Positions 49,872 through 59,514 of a stretch of DNA of 64,000 nt are shown piece after piece. This stretch comes from CAXXOK01 sp001604115. GTDB lineage: Bacteria > Bacillota > Clostridia > Christensenellales > Aristaeellaceae. The stretch's first letter is position 1. The number at the start of each line of letters is the position of its first letter. Position numbers and translations under genes: made by a program. The DNA lies in the NCBI GenBank assembly GCA_034928535.1, contig JAYFOV010000016.1:1-64000 (forward strand). The letters are read 5' to 3'. Under the pieces are notes generated by a model. It saw nothing but the letters and a program-made list of their open reading frames with translations, had not been told where the DNA came from and did no database searches.

Positions 49872-50459
49872 ATGGAAACATCGCTGGCGCAAGCGCGGCT
49901 CATCTTGGCATCCGGATCGCCGCGCAGGCGTTCGTTGCTTTCCTATTTTGGAATCCCCTTTGCGGTGATCCCCTCCATGGTGGATGAGACCGCCACCGGC
50001 CATGGCGCATCGCAGGTGCGAACCCTCGCGCTGCGCAAAGGGATGGATGTGTTTGCTGCCAACCCCACCGTGCCTGTGCTGGCCGCCGATACCCTCGTGT
50101 GTATGGGGGATCTGGTGTTGGGCAAACCTGCGGATGCGCAGGATGCGCACCGCATGCTGCGCACGCTTTCCGGCGCATGGCACCAGGTGCACACCGGCGT
50201 TTGCCTTTGCATGCCTGGCGGCGCAGTGCTGGAGCGGGTGGAGACTACCCGCGTGCAGTTCCGCACGCTGTCGGATGCGGAAATTCATCGTTATATCCGT
50301 ACCGGCGAGCCCATGGACAAAGCCGGAGCCTATGCCGTGCAGGAGATGGGTGGCACCTTTGTGGAGCGCATTGAGGGTAGCCCGTCCAACGTAGTTGGCC
50401 TGCCGCTTGCCACGCTGGCGGAAATGCTTGCGCAGGCCGCCCTGCTGCCCGATGCCTGA
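49872..50459 (+). CDS. maf: Maf nucleotide pyrophosphatase
   Basis: 195 residues, Maf/HAM1 fold. Hydrolyses non-standard or modified nucleoside triphosphates (dTTP/UTP-type in this subfamily) and is linked to septum control. ILASGSPRRRSLL, the Glu in VDETATG, AADTLV, and EMGGTFVERIEGSPSNVVGLP are intact. Start ATG 49872 (AGG eight bases upstream) matches the family; ATG 49845 is a less likely alternative. First gene of maf-mreB-mreC-mreD-PBP2-minD-rodA, an order close to the Bacillus maf-mre-min cluster. Confidence 0.93.
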   Translation: METSLAQARLILASGSPRRRSLLSYFGIPFAVIPSMVDETATGHGASQVRTLALRKGMDVFAANPTVPVLAADTLVCMGDLVLGKPADAQDAHRMLRTLSGAWHQVHTGVCLCMPGGAVLERVETTRVQFRTLSDAEIHRYIRTGEPMDKAGAYAVQEMGGTFVERIEGSPSNVVGLPLATLAEMLAQAALLPDA

Positions 50460-50514
50460 CCAACGCGACCCGACCCCTCCCGGCACCCCAACCAAACGAA
50501 CGGATGTGTAGAGA

Positions 50515-51543
50515 ATGGCCTTCGTAGCGCATGACCTGGGCATAGACCTTGGCACCAGCAATACGCTTGTATATGTAAAGAGCAAAGGGATCGTCGTCAG
50601 TGAGCCGACCATCGTTGTGGTGGAAAGCTCCAACGAGCGCCGTGTGCGCGCTGTTGGCGATGATGCCAAGATCATGCTTGGCCGTACCACAGAAGGCGTG
50701 ATGGCCGTACGCCCCATGCGTGAAGGCGTGATCACGGATTTTGACATGACCCAGATTCTGCTGCAGTATTTTACCCGCAAAGCCATTGGCTCCAGTTACC
50801 TGGTCAAGCCCAGGCTTTTCCTTACCTACCCTTGCTCCATTTCCGGCATTGAGCGCCGTGCAGTCATGGAAGCCGCCAAGTTTTCCGGCGGGCGCAAAGT
50901 CTACCTGGTGGAAAAGCCTTTTGCGGCGGCACTGGGCAGCGGTTTGCCCGTATTTGACCCCAATGGGTGCATGATTGTGGATATCGGCGGGGGCACCACG
51001 GATGTGTCCGTGATCTCGCTGGGTGGCGTGGTCATCAGCCATTCCATCCGTGTGGGCGGCATCAAGATGGATGAAGCCATCATCAACTTTATCAAGCGGG
51101 AATTCAATATTTTGATTGGCGATCGCACAGCCGAGGAAGTTAAGCTGGATCTGGGCGCCGCGCTGCCCATCCGGGAAGAGCGGCGTGCGCGCATCCGCGG
51201 CCGGGATATGGTCACCAACCTGCCCCAGACCACGGAGATCACCTCTACGCAAATCTATCAGGCCATCCATGAACCTTGCCTGGCCATCCTGAGCGCTATC
51301 AAGTGGGTGCTGGAGAAAACGCCGCCGGAGCTGGCCGCGGATGTGATGCATAATGGCATTTACATCACAGGCGGCGGTTCCCTGCTCTATGGGATGGATC
51401 AGATGATCGCCAGCGAGCTGGGCATTCCCGTGCTGCTAGCCAGGGAGCCAATGGATTGCGCCGCGCTGGGGCTGGGCAACATCATCGAAAACTTTGATCT
51501 GTTGCAGCATTTGGGACGCACCAGCTTTTTGAAACAGGGTTAA
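50515..51543 (+). CDS. mreB: Rod-shape actin homologue MreB
   Basis: 342 residues, actin/Hsp70 fold. Polymerises under the membrane and guides the elongation machinery. Phosphate loops DLGIDLGTSNTLVY and IVDIGGGTTDVSVIS, and adenosine loop ITGGGSLLYG are intact. The ribosome site (GAGA) is weak. 55 bases after maf. Mbl-type paralogues cannot be excluded, but the adjacent mreC and mreD favour MreB. Confidence 0.95.
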   Translation: MAFVAHDLGIDLGTSNTLVYVKSKGIVVSEPTIVVVESSNERRVRAVGDDAKIMLGRTTEGVMAVRPMREGVITDFDMTQILLQYFTRKAIGSSYLVKPRLFLTYPCSISGIERRAVMEAAKFSGGRKVYLVEKPFAAALGSGLPVFDPNGCMIVDIGGGTTDVSVISLGGVVISHSIRVGGIKMDEAIINFIKREFNILIGDRTAEEVKLDLGAALPIREERRARIRGRDMVTNLPQTTEITSTQIYQAIHEPCLAILSAIKWVLEKTPPELAADVMHNGIYITGGGSLLYGMDQMIASELGIPVLLAREPMDCAALGLGNIIENFDLLQHLGRTSFLKQG

Positions 51544-51576
51544 TATCCCTGAATGCACAACACCGGAGGAGAAGGA

Positions 51577-52812
51577 ATGAGGCTCAAGGAACCCAAAGCC
51601 GAGCGTCCGCGCAACCGCAACTCGGGCACGCGTACCGTTTGGAAGCGCATTTTCATTACTTTGGCCGCGCTGGTCGTCCTTGGGTTGGCAGGGAGTCACC
51701 TGTTCGGCCTGATTACGGGCAACCCTGCCCTGGGCGTGCCGGAGGATATGGTTGCCAGCGTGCTTACCCCTGTGCAGAGCGGGTTTTCCAGCATTGTGGA
51801 TTCTGTGGTGAATTATCTCTACAAGCTCAAACTCCGTGCCAATCTGGAGCTGGCCTACAACGAACTCAAACAGCAAAACGAGCAGCTTGTCTATCAGGCG
51901 ATGCTGGCGGATGAGCTGAGCTACAAATTAAGCGTCTATGAAGAACTTTATGATGAGATTTCTGTCAACGAAAGCATGAACCCGCTTGTCGCCACGGTGA
52001 TCGGGCATGATTCGGGTAACTATTTTTCTGTGTTCACCATTAACAAGGGCACCAACGACGGTGTGCAGGACTTTATGGCTGTGACCATGGAAGGTGCGCT
52101 GGTAGGCTATACCTATGATGTTACCGCCACCAAAGCCAGCGTGCGGACCATTATCGATAGCGAAGCCAGCATTGCCGCGCTCATTTCCTCCACACGCGAC
52201 CAGGGCACCGTGCGCGGTACCTTGGGCGTGGATGGAACCCCGATGTGCCGTATGTATTACCTCCCGGACGATCATCTCCCCCGCCCGGGGGATACGGTGG
52301 TCACCTCCGGTGTGGTCATGTCCTTTCCCAAAGGCATCCCCATCGGCACGGTGCGTGAATCCACCCGTGGAATGGAGAGTAACAAAAGCTACATCGTAGT
52401 GGAGCCGGTTGCGGATTTCCGGCACATTGAGTATGTGATCGTGCTGCGCTACCAGCCGCTTGCCGAAGCCGTGGCAGGGCAGACCAGCAGCTCCGATTCG
52501 CTCACCTTCACACCGCTGGAAACCTCCAAACCCATCCCCACCATCCAGATCGGCTCGGATTTTTACCAGCTTGCGCCCACGCCGGAGCCGACTGCCACGC
52601 CCACTGCGCCGCCGCTGGATGGCAGTGTGCTGCTGGACAGCGCCACGCCGCTTGCACAGCAAACGCCCGTGCCCGGCGCTGACACGCAAAGCTATGAGTA
52701 TCAGGTGCCCAGCAGCATGGCCACGGGCAATAGCTACGGCTTTACACTCGCGCCAACGGCAACGCCCACACCCTCACCGCCCCCGCTGGATATTTCCGTG
52801 GAGGAGGATTGA
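51577..52812 (+). CDS. mreC: Rod-shape protein MreC with a Pro/Thr-rich tail
   Basis: 411 residues, longer than most. One transmembrane helix (about 25-48), a coiled coil (about 85-125, NLELAYNELKQQNEQL) and the extracytoplasmic beta-barrel domains (ATVIGHDSGNYF, INKGTNDGVQDFMAV, VTSGVVMSFPKGIPIGTV). MreC links MreB to the PBPs. Residues about 320-411 form a low-complexity tail rich in Pro, Thr, Ala and Ser with TPEPTATPTAPP and PTATPTPSPPP, not a normal part of MreC. GGAGGAGAAGGA directly before ATG 51577. Confidence 0.93.
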   Translation: MRLKEPKAERPRNRNSGTRTVWKRIFITLAALVVLGLAGSHLFGLITGNPALGVPEDMVASVLTPVQSGFSSIVDSVVNYLYKLKLRANLELAYNELKQQNEQLVYQAMLADELSYKLSVYEELYDEISVNESMNPLVATVIGHDSGNYFSVFTINKGTNDGVQDFMAVTMEGALVGYTYDVTATKASVRTIIDSEASIAALISSTRDQGTVRGTLGVDGTPMCRMYYLPDDHLPRPGDTVVTSGVVMSFPKGIPIGTVRESTRGMESNKSYIVVEPVADFRHIEYVIVLRYQPLAEAVAGQTSSSDSLTFTPLETSKPIPTIQIGSDFYQLAPTPEPTATPTAPPLDGSVLLDSATPLAQQTPVPGADTQSYEYQVPSSMATGNSYGFTLAPTATPTPSPPPLDISVEED

Positions 52813-52815
52813 GCC

Positions 52816-53361
52816 GTGGTCAAAAAAGGTCTGAAATTCGCGTTGCTTACCCTGCTGGCTTACCTGCTGCAGGCGACAACCGCCCGCCACATCGCCATTG
52901 CCAGTGTTGCGCCTAACCTTGCCATGGCGATGGTAGCGGTGGTTACCGTGGCCATGGGGCGAAAGTATACCTTCTTTATGGCGCTGATCATCGGCTATCT
53001 CCTGGAAGTGATGCTGCCGGTGCTGGACTACATCAGCCTGATCCTGTATCCGGCTTGCGCCATGCTTGGCGCGCTGGCTTTTTCCGACAAGAGCGAGCGC
53101 AAGCTGGAGGAAGAGCGCAGTCTGGGCAAGCGTGGTGGAAACCTGCCCGCCCACGCGCGCACCGTGCTATGCGCATTGCTGAGCATGTTTGTGTTTGAGT
53201 TTGTGAATCTGTTTTACATCTCGCTCAGCGGCATTGCCATTGATGGCGACCAGCTGCAGCGTGCCACCATTTCCATCCTCTACACCACGGCGTTGGCCGG
53301 AATCCTGCAATTTCCCTTGCGTTGGTGGCTGGGCACCTACCGCCTGAAAAAAGCGCGTTAG
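52816..53361 (+). CDS. mreD: Rod-shape membrane protein MreD
   Basis: 181 residues, about five transmembrane helices, GTG start with GGAGGA upstream, 3 bases after mreC. Sequence is poorly conserved in this family; position between mreC and the PBP2 gene and the hydrophobic pattern identify it. A basic, charged loop (about 95-112, DKSERKLEEERSLGKRGG) is cytoplasmic. Confidence 0.85.
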   Translation: MVKKGLKFALLTLLAYLLQATTARHIAIASVAPNLAMAMVAVVTVAMGRKYTFFMALIIGYLLEVMLPVLDYISLILYPACAMLGALAFSDKSERKLEEERSLGKRGGNLPAHARTVLCALLSMFVFEFVNLFYISLSGIAIDGDQLQRATISILYTTALAGILQFPLRWWLGTYRLKKAR

Positions 53362-53436
53362 GTCATGCCGCCTCCGGGTGCAGCTGTTGCAGCGGCGTGC
53401 TGGTTTGCCTTGCATGCCCTGTAGAAAGGAGCTTAC

Positions 53437-55950
53437 ATGAACCAAAACCCCAATCGCAAGTTGGATCGCAAGCCCTACAATCCTACGGCCCGTTATATGG
53501 TGTTCATCGGCATTGTCCTGGTGATGTTTGGGTACCTGATCAGCGGGTTGGTCGGCCTGCAACTGTCCAGCAGCGAGGAATATCGCCGCAACGCCGAAAC
53601 AAGGCGCACAACCAAAATCACCCTGCGCGGCAGCCGCGGCATGATCACCGATGCGGACGCCGTCATTTTAGCCAAAGACGAAATGATCTACAACGTCACC
53701 TTTTACCGTGACGCATCCCAGAATAAAAACGCCGATTATGCCTCCTTTACCAAAGCGATCTCCGAGGCCATCGACATTATAGAACAAAACGGCAGCACCC
53801 TGTCCGTGCGCTTTGTGATCCAGCGCGACCCCGCAACCGGCGCATGGCAGTTTAATTTTGGCTCCGGCGTCAACGAGGCGGTGCTGCAAACCCGCGAGAC
53901 GCAGTGGCGCAACAACAACTACTTTAGCACCACCAGCGTCCCCACGGCGGATATCGCCATCCAGCGCCTGAGGGATCGTTTCAAGATCCCGGAGGATATG
54001 GACGAGGAAAAAATGCTCAAGGTGATGGCTGTTTATTCGGAAATGCAGATGAACCTGTACAATTCCCAGCCCATCGTCATCGCCAAAGATGTGCCCTATG
54101 AAACCGTTATCGAGATTGAGGCGCGCTCCATGACGCTGCCGGGCATTGCTATCGCGGTGGGCACCAAGCGCGTCTACCCGCGCAGCACACTCGCCGCGCA
54201 GGTGATCGGCTATATCGGCGCCATTCCCTCCCAGTCCAAGTGGGAGGAGCTTAAGCCCAAGGGCTATAAATACAGCGACGTCATCGGCCTGGACGGCATC
54301 GAATCCTCCATGGAGGATTGGCTCACCCAGAACAGTGACGCGCGCCAGGGCTACAAAATTGTAGAGCGTAACAACATCAATAAAATCACACGCGAGCTGA
54401 GCTATGTGGAGCCGCAGGATGGAAACAACGTTAAGCTGACCATCTTCGCCAGCTACCAGCAGCAGGCTGAGCGCGCGCTGGCCGAGAACGTGGCCACCAC
54501 CCGTGCCTCCCAGGAGACCAAGCTCATGCTCAACAGCTGGCTGGAGAGCAACAAGACCGATATCGAAGGCCGTAACTGGGAAAAATATCCCTTGTCCCTG
54601 GCGGATCGTGCCGCCATGATGGTCATCGATATGCAGGGGCGCGTGCTTGCCATGGCCAACTACCCGACCTTTGACCTGAACGCCCTGGTGGCCGCGGGGC
54701 CGGAAAGCGCAGAAATCCTGACCGACAAGCGAAACGTGCTCATGAATTACAACATCCATGCGCGCGGCACCCCGGGATCGATTTTCAAAATGGTATCGGC
54801 GCTTGGCTCTTTGCTGGAGGGCGTCCTGCTGCCCAATGAAACCATCAGTGACGCGGGCTATTTTACCGTTTACACCACAGACCTTACCACTGCGCCTAAA
54901 TGCTGGATCAGCGCCGCGCAGCGCTACAAGCACCAGTACCAGACCATCGTGCAGGGGCTGTCCAACAGCTGCAACTATTTTTTCTACACGCTGGGGCACC
55001 GGCTGGGCGAGACAAGGCTGTACCAGTACGCTTCCGAATTTGGCCTGACCAGCCGCACCGGCGTGGATCTGCCGGGCGAGGAGCGCAGTGTGGTCGGCTG
55101 CCAAAACAGCCTGTATGATCCGGACAAGTCCATGGACGAAGCATCACAGGATACGGCAGTGCCCATCATCGTGTTCAACTCCATCAAAAAGCACCTGCGC
55201 AACCAGGGCGCGATCCGCAACATCACCTATGATGACGAGCGCCTGAACCGCTGCATCAAACGTTTGATGGACATGGCCGTGAACACCAACCAGACGGACT
55301 GGGTCGTAAGCATGCGCCCCATCCTGATGGAAGAGCTCAACATGACCCGTGAGATGGTCTATTTGCAGGCCATCATTGGCGATACCTACAACTACCTCAA
55401 CGATATCAAGTGGGGCGGTGGCCAGACAATTCAGGTGGCCATCGGGCAGTCCATCACCGTGGTCACGCCGGCAGCCGTGAGCCGTTACGCGGCGGCGCTG
55501 GGCAACGGCGGCGTGGTATATAATCTGATGATCGTCGACAGCATCACATCCCCCGAAGGGGATATCCTCAGCCAGCGCACCCCATCGGAAATGAATCGCT
55601 TTGAAGGCGCGGATCAGTTCCTGCCCCTGATCCTGGAAGGGATGAAAGGCGTGGTAGACGAATCCGGTACTGCCGCCAAGTACTTCAAATCCTGGAACTA
55701 CCGCAACGATGTTTGCGCTAAAACCGGCACGGCAGAGGTCACAACCATCGACCTGGAAAACAACGCATGGTTCATCATGCTTGCCCCGTATGAAAAGCCG
55801 GAAATCGCCGTGGTGGTGTTCATCCCCAGCGGTTTCAGCGGCGGGGAAGCCAGCCTGGCGGCGCGCGAGTTCGTCGGCTGGTACATGGATCAAAAAACCT
55901 TGCGCACGGACAATGCGGTGTTCCCCGGCGGCAATATGCTGTCCCCGTGA
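53437..55950 (+). CDS. mrdA: Elongation-type penicillin-binding protein 2 (class B transpeptidase)
   Basis: 837 residues. One N-terminal membrane anchor (about 20-43), a dimerisation/pedestal region (about 60-380, including GTKRVYPRSTLAAQVIGYIG and GLDGIESSMEDWL), then the transpeptidase domain with all three active-site motifs: SIFK (Ser448), SCN (511-513) and KTG (762-764). Cross-links peptidoglycan in the elongasome together with RodA. An insert of about 120 residues sits between the SxN and KTG motifs (about 560-680), larger than in E. coli PBP2. AAAGGAG before the ATG. Confidence 0.93.
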   Translation: MNQNPNRKLDRKPYNPTARYMVFIGIVLVMFGYLISGLVGLQLSSSEEYRRNAETRRTTKITLRGSRGMITDADAVILAKDEMIYNVTFYRDASQNKNADYASFTKAISEAIDIIEQNGSTLSVRFVIQRDPATGAWQFNFGSGVNEAVLQTRETQWRNNNYFSTTSVPTADIAIQRLRDRFKIPEDMDEEKMLKVMAVYSEMQMNLYNSQPIVIAKDVPYETVIEIEARSMTLPGIAIAVGTKRVYPRSTLAAQVIGYIGAIPSQSKWEELKPKGYKYSDVIGLDGIESSMEDWLTQNSDARQGYKIVERNNINKITRELSYVEPQDGNNVKLTIFASYQQQAERALAENVATTRASQETKLMLNSWLESNKTDIEGRNWEKYPLSLADRAAMMVIDMQGRVLAMANYPTFDLNALVAAGPESAEILTDKRNVLMNYNIHARGTPGSIFKMVSALGSLLEGVLLPNETISDAGYFTVYTTDLTTAPKCWISAAQRYKHQYQTIVQGLSNSCNYFFYTLGHRLGETRLYQYASEFGLTSRTGVDLPGEERSVVGCQNSLYDPDKSMDEASQDTAVPIIVFNSIKKHLRNQGAIRNITYDDERLNRCIKRLMDMAVNTNQTDWVVSMRPILMEELNMTREMVYLQAIIGDTYNYLNDIKWGGGQTIQVAIGQSITVVTPAAVSRYAAALGNGGVVYNLMIVDSITSPEGDILSQRTPSEMNRFEGADQFLPLILEGMKGVVDESGTAAKYFKSWNYRNDVCAKTGTAEVTTIDLENNAWFIMLAPYEKPEIAVVVFIPSGFSGGEASLAAREFVGWYMDQKTLRTDNAVFPGGNMLSP

Positions 55951-55999
55951 GCAGGCTGCGTACCGCCACCATCAACACCCCAAGCGGGAGGGAAAGCCA

Positions 56000-56770
56000 A
56001 TGAGCCAGGCATGGATGATCGCATCGGGCAAGGGTGGGGTCGGCAAATCTACCATCACGGCGGCGCTGGCCGTTGCCTTGGCGCGGCGCCAGCTTTTGAC
56101 CTGCGCTGTGGATACGGACATCGGGCTGCGGAGCCTGGACATCCTGCTGGGTCTGCAAAACAAAATCGTGTTTGACATGGTGGATGTGGCCAACAAGGAC
56201 TGCAAACTCAAGTATGCGCTGGTGCAGTATGCCGCCGCGCCGTCACTGTCGCTACTGCCGGCGGCGCAACTGGGCACATCCCAGGATATGAGCGCCGAGC
56301 TGATGGGTAAAATCGTTCGCAAGCTCAAAAAGCGGTTTTCCTATGTGCTGATGGATGCGCCCGCAGGGTTGGAGCGCGGCGTGGTCAATACGCTGCACAG
56401 CGCCGACCACACCCTGCTGATCGCCACCCCGGACGATGTGTCCATCCGCGATGCAGAGCGCATGACCGCCTTGCTTGAAAAGCTGGGCAAGCCGCGCCCC
56501 CTGTTGATTGTGAACCGCGTGGTGCCCGAGATGGTGCTGGCCGGCACGATGTACAGCCCTCAAACGGTCGCCAATACGCTGGATGTGCCTTTGCTCGGCT
56601 ATGTGCCGGAGGATCAGGCAGTGCTGCGCGCGCTCACCGGCCACCGTACCGTCATGGAGGAGGATTGCCCCGCGCGCCAGGCGCTGGACCGGATCAGCCA
56701 GCGCTTTTTGGGGGAATTTGTGCCGATGCCGGCTTTCACTAAAAAACGGCGCCTTTTTGGGTGGCGTTGA
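56000..56770 (+). CDS. minD: Septum-site ATPase MinD
   Basis: 256 residues. Deviant Walker A SGKGGVGKST at 9-18, VDTDIGLRSLDILLGL, MDAPAGLERG, and a C-terminal amphipathic membrane-binding stretch (KKRRLFGWR). MinD places the division site together with MinC and either MinE or DivIVA/MinJ. Neither minC nor minE is adjacent; minD is instead between PBP2 and rodA. GGGAGGG ribosome site before ATG 56000. Confidence 0.93.
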   Translation: MSQAWMIASGKGGVGKSTITAALAVALARRQLLTCAVDTDIGLRSLDILLGLQNKIVFDMVDVANKDCKLKYALVQYAAAPSLSLLPAAQLGTSQDMSAELMGKIVRKLKKRFSYVLMDAPAGLERGVVNTLHSADHTLLIATPDDVSIRDAERMTALLEKLGKPRPLLIVNRVVPEMVLAGTMYSPQTVANTLDVPLLGYVPEDQAVLRALTGHRTVMEEDCPARQALDRISQRFLGEFVPMPAFTKKRRLFGWR

Positions 56771-56823
56771 ACCACAACCGCCACGGGACTTTTTTCCCCG
56801 TACGGTAAGGAGGGAAACCCCAT

Positions 56824-58023
56824 ATGATGCTCAATGAATCCCGGCGCTCCAAGGCGCATTTCGACATCACGCTTACTGCGCTGGTGTTTGGGCTGGCCGC
56901 CTTCGGTGTGCTGAGCGTTTCCGTTGCCACGTTCAAGACGGACTCCCAGGTCGAGGATACGCTGCTTAACTACATCGTAGCCTCCCACTACGGGCTGCGC
57001 CAGGCAATCTTCTTTCTCATTTCGCCGATCGTGATCGGCGTGATCACCTTTTTCCCGTACGAGTTCATCCGCCGCCGCTCTCAGCTGTTTTACTATGTGG
57101 CCTGCGGGCTGCTGCTGGTGGCACTGGGCGGCCAGGCAGCCGGCGTGAAGGCCTGGATCGACGTGCTGTGGGGCTACACGCTGCAACCATCCGAGTTCAT
57201 GAAGCTGGCGTGCATCATCGTGACCGCAAAATATCTGGAAAAGAACGATGATCCGATGGGCTCTTGGAACAGCGCTTTCCGGCTCGCGCTGCTTATGGGC
57301 ATCCCGTGGCTGCTCACGCTGGTGCAGGGCGAGATGGGCTCGGTGCTGGTGGCCATTTTCCTCTTTGGCGTGATGATGTTCTTTGGCGGCATGCGGCTCA
57401 AGATCCTGGGCGGCATCATTGCCGCGGGGGTAATCGGCATTGCGGTGCTCTATGGCGTGACAATGGCTTCCGGATCCGACAGCTACCGCCTCACGCGCAT
57501 CCTCTCCTTTGTGAATCCGTCTCTGGTGGACGAAGCCGCCACCTATCAGGTGAATAACTCCAAGATCGCCATCGGTTCCGGGGGGCTCACCGGCATTGGT
57601 ACCTTTGTGCAGGGCAGCTTCAGCCAGCTGGACTATGTGCCGGAAGACTGGACGGATTTCATTTTTTCGACCATCGGGGAGGCGTTTGGCTTCGCGGGCA
57701 CCATGTTTGTGGTGGTGATGTACCTGCTTATCGTAGTGCGGCTGATCTATCTGGCACGCTTTACCGCAGACCGCTTTGGGCAGATGATCATCATCGGGGT
57801 GATGGGCATGCTGCTGTTTCATGTGTTCGAAAATGTGGGCATGACCACAGGACTCATGCCTGTGACGGGCATCCCCCTGCCATTCCTGAGCTACGGCGGC
57901 AGTAACCTGGTCACCAACATGGCCGGCATAGGCCTGGTGCTCAACGTTGTGCGCAACCGAAGCGTTATGAACAGCGAACGCTTGACGCCTCAGACCCGTG
58001 TGCGCGGCAAATACCTGCGCTAG
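56824..58023 (+). CDS. rodA: Peptidoglycan glycosyltransferase RodA
   Basis: 399 residues, SEDS family, about ten transmembrane helices. Polymerises lipid II and pairs with PBP2. Motifs: LQPSEFMKLACI, the large outside loop with QVNNSKIAIGSGGLTG, PEDWTDFIFSTIGEAFGF, TGIPLPFLSYGGSNL. AAGGAGGG nine bases before ATG 56824; a second ATG follows directly. RodA rather than FtsW because of the mre/PBP2 context. Confidence 0.93.
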   Translation: MMLNESRRSKAHFDITLTALVFGLAAFGVLSVSVATFKTDSQVEDTLLNYIVASHYGLRQAIFFLISPIVIGVITFFPYEFIRRRSQLFYYVACGLLLVALGGQAAGVKAWIDVLWGYTLQPSEFMKLACIIVTAKYLEKNDDPMGSWNSAFRLALLMGIPWLLTLVQGEMGSVLVAIFLFGVMMFFGGMRLKILGGIIAAGVIGIAVLYGVTMASGSDSYRLTRILSFVNPSLVDEAATYQVNNSKIAIGSGGLTGIGTFVQGSFSQLDYVPEDWTDFIFSTIGEAFGFAGTMFVVVMYLLIVVRLIYLARFTADRFGQMIIIGVMGMLLFHVFENVGMTTGLMPVTGIPLPFLSYGGSNLVTNMAGIGLVLNVVRNRSVMNSERLTPQTRVRGKYLR

Positions 58024-58038
58024 CCGCTGCCCTTTCGC

Positions 58039-58090
58039 CCAAGCAAACAAGAGCACGCGCCCTGATGGGCGCGTGCTCTTGTTTGCTTGG
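58039..58090. terminator. 24-bp perfect inverted repeat after rodA
   Basis: A 24-bp perfect stem (left arm starts CCAAGCAAACAAGAG) with a TGAT loop between the convergent rodA and SH3-protein genes. Both flanks have TTGTTTGC-type arms. Exceptionally long for a terminator. Confidence 0.8.
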
Positions 58091-58197
58091 CCTGTGCGCT
58101 GCACAGTGTGGTTTCCCGACCAGTGAACCGGCCAGGCTCGCCAAAGGTTCGCGTATCCAAACCAGTGCGGCTGGCCGCTTGCCGGTGTGCTGGCGGG

Positions 58198-59364
58198 TTA
58201 CTTGCCTGCGATGGAGGTAAAGACGTTCATAACATACCCGGTCAGCCCGTTGTAGCGCACTTTGGTCCAGTCCGCCCCCGGGATCAGGATGGTGGCGCTT
58301 TTCCCGTTGGGGATTCGTGTAATCACCGGGGCGTTCATGGCAGCAGCGCTGCGCAGGTTCACAAAGGAACCTTGGGGGTGCACGGTTTTGAGGGTCGGCG
58401 TGCTGGGCAGGTTGTGCAGTTTGATGTACTTGGTCATCACATAGCCGCTGGCCGCAAGCGATTCGGCATAGACCTTGCTCCACTCTGTGCCCTGCACCAG
58501 AACGGATAACTTAAGTCCATTGCTGAGCTGTGCCAAAATGGTCGCGGCTGTGTTGGGCTGGTCACGCAGATTGAGCCGCTGGGTGCTGACTGGGTTGTTC
58601 ACAAGGGCATACCCGCTGCCGCCGCCTTGCCTACCCAGATCGCGCTCCGCCTGCAGGCCTTCGGCCAGAAAATCGCTGCTGATAAAGCCCTGATAGCCGT
58701 CGATGCTCACATACCACCAGCCGGTACCCTGGTAGATCACCGATACATAGCGATCGCCGGCAAACTGACGGCGCACAGCCGCGCTGGTGCTCGGCCCCAC
58801 GCGCATGTTTACCGCCGTATTGTTGGGCGTTTTGATGGTGCCTACCTTGATGCCGATCGGCTGGTAGGAAACCGTGGTAAACTCGCTGCGCACATACCCG
58901 ACAGTACTGCCCATCTGCACCCGAAACCATCCGTTTTCCGCAGAGAGCACCGTGAGCGGCACCCCATTATACAGGATGGTCACGACCTCTGCGGCGTAAC
59001 TGGGGTAGGAGCGCAGGTTGAGGAACGCCGTTGCCTTGGCGTTACTTACGATGGCCACGTTGCCGTACGTTACGTCATCGGTACTGGCCAGGAAATTCTT
59101 GCTCATATATCCGGTTTTCCGATCCGCTGTGCGTACGCGGTAAAAATTGTTCTGATTTCCGGTCACTTCCACCCATGCGCCGCGGGCATAGGAACCCAGC
59201 CAATCGCTGGAGGAGTTCGCCTCTGCGCGCAGGTTCAGGGATTGTGTGCCGGTTACCATCGCATAGGTTTGCGCCAGCGCCGCGCCCGTGAAGGTGAGCA
59301 GCATCAGCAGTGCCAACGCCAACACACCGAGGCGCGCGTGCCGCGGCTTGATCCATTGCTTCAT
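58198..59364 (-). CDS. Secreted protein with five SH3-like repeats
   Basis: 388 residues. Signal peptide about 1-31 (ALA-Q), then five bacterial SH3 (SH3b) repeats at about 36-93, 103-163, 172-233, 251-314 and 326-383, each with an LNLR or MR-type start (SLNLRAEAN, FLNLRSYPS, VNMRVGPS, RLNLRDQP, FVNLRSAA). No enzymatic domain. SH3b repeats usually bind peptidoglycan; this may be a wall-bound scaffold or an inhibitor of wall enzymes. AAAGGAA nine bases before ATG 59364. Confidence 0.9.
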   Translation of the reverse strand: MKQWIKPRHARLGVLALALLMLLTFTGAALAQTYAMVTGTQSLNLRAEANSSSDWLGSYARGAWVEVTGNQNNFYRVRTADRKTGYMSKNFLASTDDVTYGNVAIVSNAKATAFLNLRSYPSYAAEVVTILYNGVPLTVLSAENGWFRVQMGSTVGYVRSEFTTVSYQPIGIKVGTIKTPNNTAVNMRVGPSTSAAVRRQFAGDRYVSVIYQGTGWWYVSIDGYQGFISSDFLAEGLQAERDLGRQGGGSGYALVNNPVSTQRLNLRDQPNTAATILAQLSNGLKLSVLVQGTEWSKVYAESLAASGYVMTKYIKLHNLPSTPTLKTVHPQGSFVNLRSAAAMNAPVITRIPNGKSATILIPGADWTKVRYNGLTGYVMNVFTSIAGK

Positions 59365-59514
59365 GTACCATCGTTCCTTTCGCGGGGGCCGTGTACGGCG
59401 TGCCAAACAGCAGCAACATCCTACCCAAACAACGTTTCGCCGTGCGTGTTTCTTCCCGGATGCATGCGCTGGGAACGGCGTGCTGCAAGCGTCTGTGCGC
59501 GGCCGTATGGCGGC

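Noticed and set aside
53668..58104. 478- and 496-residue minus-strand frames over PBP2 and rodA
   Set aside because: Shadows; the plus-strand genes have all catalytic motifs.
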